A stretch of 64,000 bases of DNA from Kiritimatiellia bacterium (GTDB lineage: Bacteria > Verrucomicrobiota > Kiritimatiellia > JAFGHX01): contig JAFGHX010000369.1 in assembly GCA_016929905.1 (NCBI GenBank), positions 1-64,000 on the forward strand, given 5' to 3'. Of this stretch, positions 62,595-64,000 are shown in pieces. Numbering within the stretch: position 1 is the first letter of the stretch; each line of letters opens with the position of its first letter. The notes beneath the pieces are model-generated. The model was not told the origin of the DNA. It was given only the letters and a program-made list of their open reading frames with translations, and searched no databases. The position numbers and the translations under genes were made by a program.

Positions 62595-64000
62595 TCATTT
62601 CGGCAGCGCGGCTGCGCTGCCCGCGCCCGAGTCCTTGAATTCGTACGCCCCGATATCGGCAGCGCGGCCCTGCGGGCGGGCCGTACCTTTGGCATCGACC
62701 GCAACCGGGTCCGTTGCGGAGCCGGCCTCAGAGGCCGGTGCGCTCGCCGCGTCGATCGCCGGGCTACCCGCTCTCAGGCGGGCATCGGCCGGCCCGGCGA
62801 GGCCCGGATCCGCATAGCGGGAGTGTGTCTCGCCCGCCGCCTGCCGATACGCGTCGAACGTCGGATAGCGCGTGCCGTCGCATTCCCAGTTGGGCGTACC
62901 CGTGCCTGCGAAATAGAGGTTGTAGTCCAGGATCTGCTCCCTCGACTCGGCCGGCCAGCGCAGGAACGTTTCCGCGGAATCGAGGAAGATATTGTTCAGG
63001 ATCCGGTTGCCTGTCTCGCCTTTGTAGAAGCTGATCGCGGTCGGGCACCCGGCGAACGTGTTGTGCAGGATCCGGCATCCGCTCTTGAGGCTGATGGCGG
63101 CGCGCTTCCCCTCACCGTAGAAGACGTTGTTGCAGACCCGGTGCCCGCTGCCGGCCCACAGGATGAGGTCCGTGTAGTACTTTCTCTCGGACCGTGTCGT
63201 GCACGGCCGCACATTGCGGAAGACGTTGCCGCAGATTCGCGCGCCCCGTTGCGGCGCGCCCCCATACAGGTGCACGGCGGCGCCGGCGATCCGCTCGAAC
63301 ACGTTGTGGCGGACGATCAGGCCCGAGCGCGAGGCATAGATGGCATGCTTGAACTTGTCCGTGCCGATATCCTGGAACAGGTTGTTCTCGATCAGGCAGT
63401 CGGCGCCGACCGGCTGGACGCCCTGGCTCGCGAGCGAGCGGAGGACGCAGTTGCGGATGGTGACGTGGTGCGCCTGGTTCTGTTCCTTGATCCCGACGAA
63501 GCCGAACTCGACGGTGAGCCCGTCGAAGACGGTGTAGTGGCAGCGGCTCAGTTGGATCACGTGTGAGGAGGAGGTCCGCATGACGGAGTTTTTCGGGTCC
63601 GATCCGTCCTCGAGCCAGACGTAGAGCGTATTGTTGGTCTTGAAGTAGGAATTGGGGAGCATCTCGGCCACCGATGCGATCTGCAGGCGCTTGCCGGCCG
63701 CGTGCACGGGGCTATGGTTCTGGAAGAGCCCCATGATCCTGGCTTTCGGGTCGAGGGCCGTGGCGTAGATGGCGTCTTTGACCGGGGTCCAGGACGCGGC
63801 GGGGATGATCGTCGCGTTGTGGATCCGCACCTCACCATCGCCGTACGCTTTGTAGGTGATCGGGGCGTCCGCGGCGCCCGCCTTGTCGACCCGCCAGGCC
63901 GACTGGCCGGGGCGGGTGCCCGTGTATTCGCCGGCCCGGATGCGGACGATGTCGCCCGGACTCACCGACCGGGACGCTTTCTGCAGCGTCCGCCAGGGCT
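62595..64000 (-). CDS. Right-handed beta-helix protein, paralogue group 1, cut at window edge
   Basis: The track starts at GTG 63965, but the frame stays open to the edge (PWRTLQKASRSVSPGDIVRIRAGEY), so the 5' end with the signal peptide lies outside. Motifs are colinear with the 55745 and 58536 proteins: YGDGEVRIHNATIIPAASW, TLYVWLEDGSDPK, FDGLTVEFGFVGIKEQ, VTIRNCVLRSLASQGVQP, GEGKRAAISLKSGCRILHNTFAG, NRILNNIFLDS, and the tail GTARPQGRAADIGAYEF. At least 467 residues are visible. Confidence 0.75.
   Translation of the reverse strand, partial: PWRTLQKASRSVSPGDIVRIRAGEYTGTRPGQSAWRVDKAGAADAPITYKAYGDGEVRIHNATIIPAASWTPVKDAIYATALDPKARIMGLFQNHSPVHAAGKRLQIASVAEMLPNSYFKTNNTLYVWLEDGSDPKNSVMRTSSSHVIQLSRCHYTVFDGLTVEFGFVGIKEQNQAHHVTIRNCVLRSLASQGVQPVGADCLIENNLFQDIGTDKFKHAIYASRSGLIVRHNVFERIAGAAVHLYGGAPQRGARICGNVFRNVRPCTTRSERKYYTDLILWAGSGHRVCNNVFYGEGKRAAISLKSGCRILHNTFAGCPTAISFYKGETGNRILNNIFLDSAETFLRWPAESREQILDYNLYFAGTGTPNWECDGTRYPTFDAYRQAAGETHSRYADPGLAGPADARLRAGSPAIDAASAPASEAGSATDPVAVDAKGTARPQGRAADIGAYEFKDSGAGSAAALPK

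Noticed and set aside
1-64000. CRISPR arrays, rRNA and tRNA genes
   Set aside because: No regularly spaced repeats and no recognisable RNA gene sequences were seen on either strand.

Overview
The window is GC-rich bacterial DNA whose genes are almost all for finding, cutting and metabolising complex carbohydrate. The many parallel beta-helix proteins, the Gfo/Idh/MocA oxidoreductases, the FG-GAP/LamG glycan proteins, the prenyltransferase-repeat fragment and the one-regulator-per-cluster layout point to the PVC superphylum (Kiritimatiellota, Lentisphaerota or relatives). That placement is inferred; no rRNA or other phylogenetic marker is present. No rRNA, tRNA or CRISPR array was seen.

Left edge (1-5811): broken ends of a prenyltransferase-repeat gene and a TonB receptor, then an iron pair (small encapsulated-ferritin-like protein and a ferritin/VIT1 membrane transporter), a nitrilase-family amidase divergent from an AraC regulator, and a second AraC regulator. 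5812-10090: the likely target of that AraC (a secreted oligogalacturonate-lyase-like propeller), a truncated esterase, and an MNT/HEPN toxin-antitoxin pair. 10091-23738: LacI regulators alternate with secreted beta-helix, PL8-like and PL26-like enzymes. Remnants show that a LacI + PL26-like cassette was duplicated and partly deleted. 24080-34471: a minus-strand operon (GH101-like enzyme, oxidoreductase, a broken ORF, beta-helix protein) runs divergently from a GntR regulator fused to a solute-binding-protein-like sensor and a heparinase II/III lyase. 34886-44327: a minus-strand LacI operon with two tandem GH71/GH99-like + LamG enzymes, a frameshifted LamG gene and an FG-GAP propeller. 44840-53332: a plus-strand GntR/FCD operon for oxidative sugar or sugar-acid catabolism (amidohydrolase, alcohol dehydrogenase, epimerase, PTE-like lactonase, DUF4038/GH140-like glycosidase, oxidoreductase, LarA-like racemase). 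53333-54315: decayed transposase and toxin-antitoxin pieces. 54316-64000: five minus-strand beta-helix paralogues around an AraC regulator and a VapBC module with a frameshifted toxin.

The genes fit together as independent degradation modules, each with its own one-component regulator. Enzymes with signal peptides cut polymers outside the cytoplasm, while oxidoreductases, lactonases, epimerase and racemase process the monomers inside. Operator-like palindromes or repeats are visible beside most of the regulators. Intergenic space holds at least two families of palindromic repeats and one MITE-like element nested in a repeat copy.
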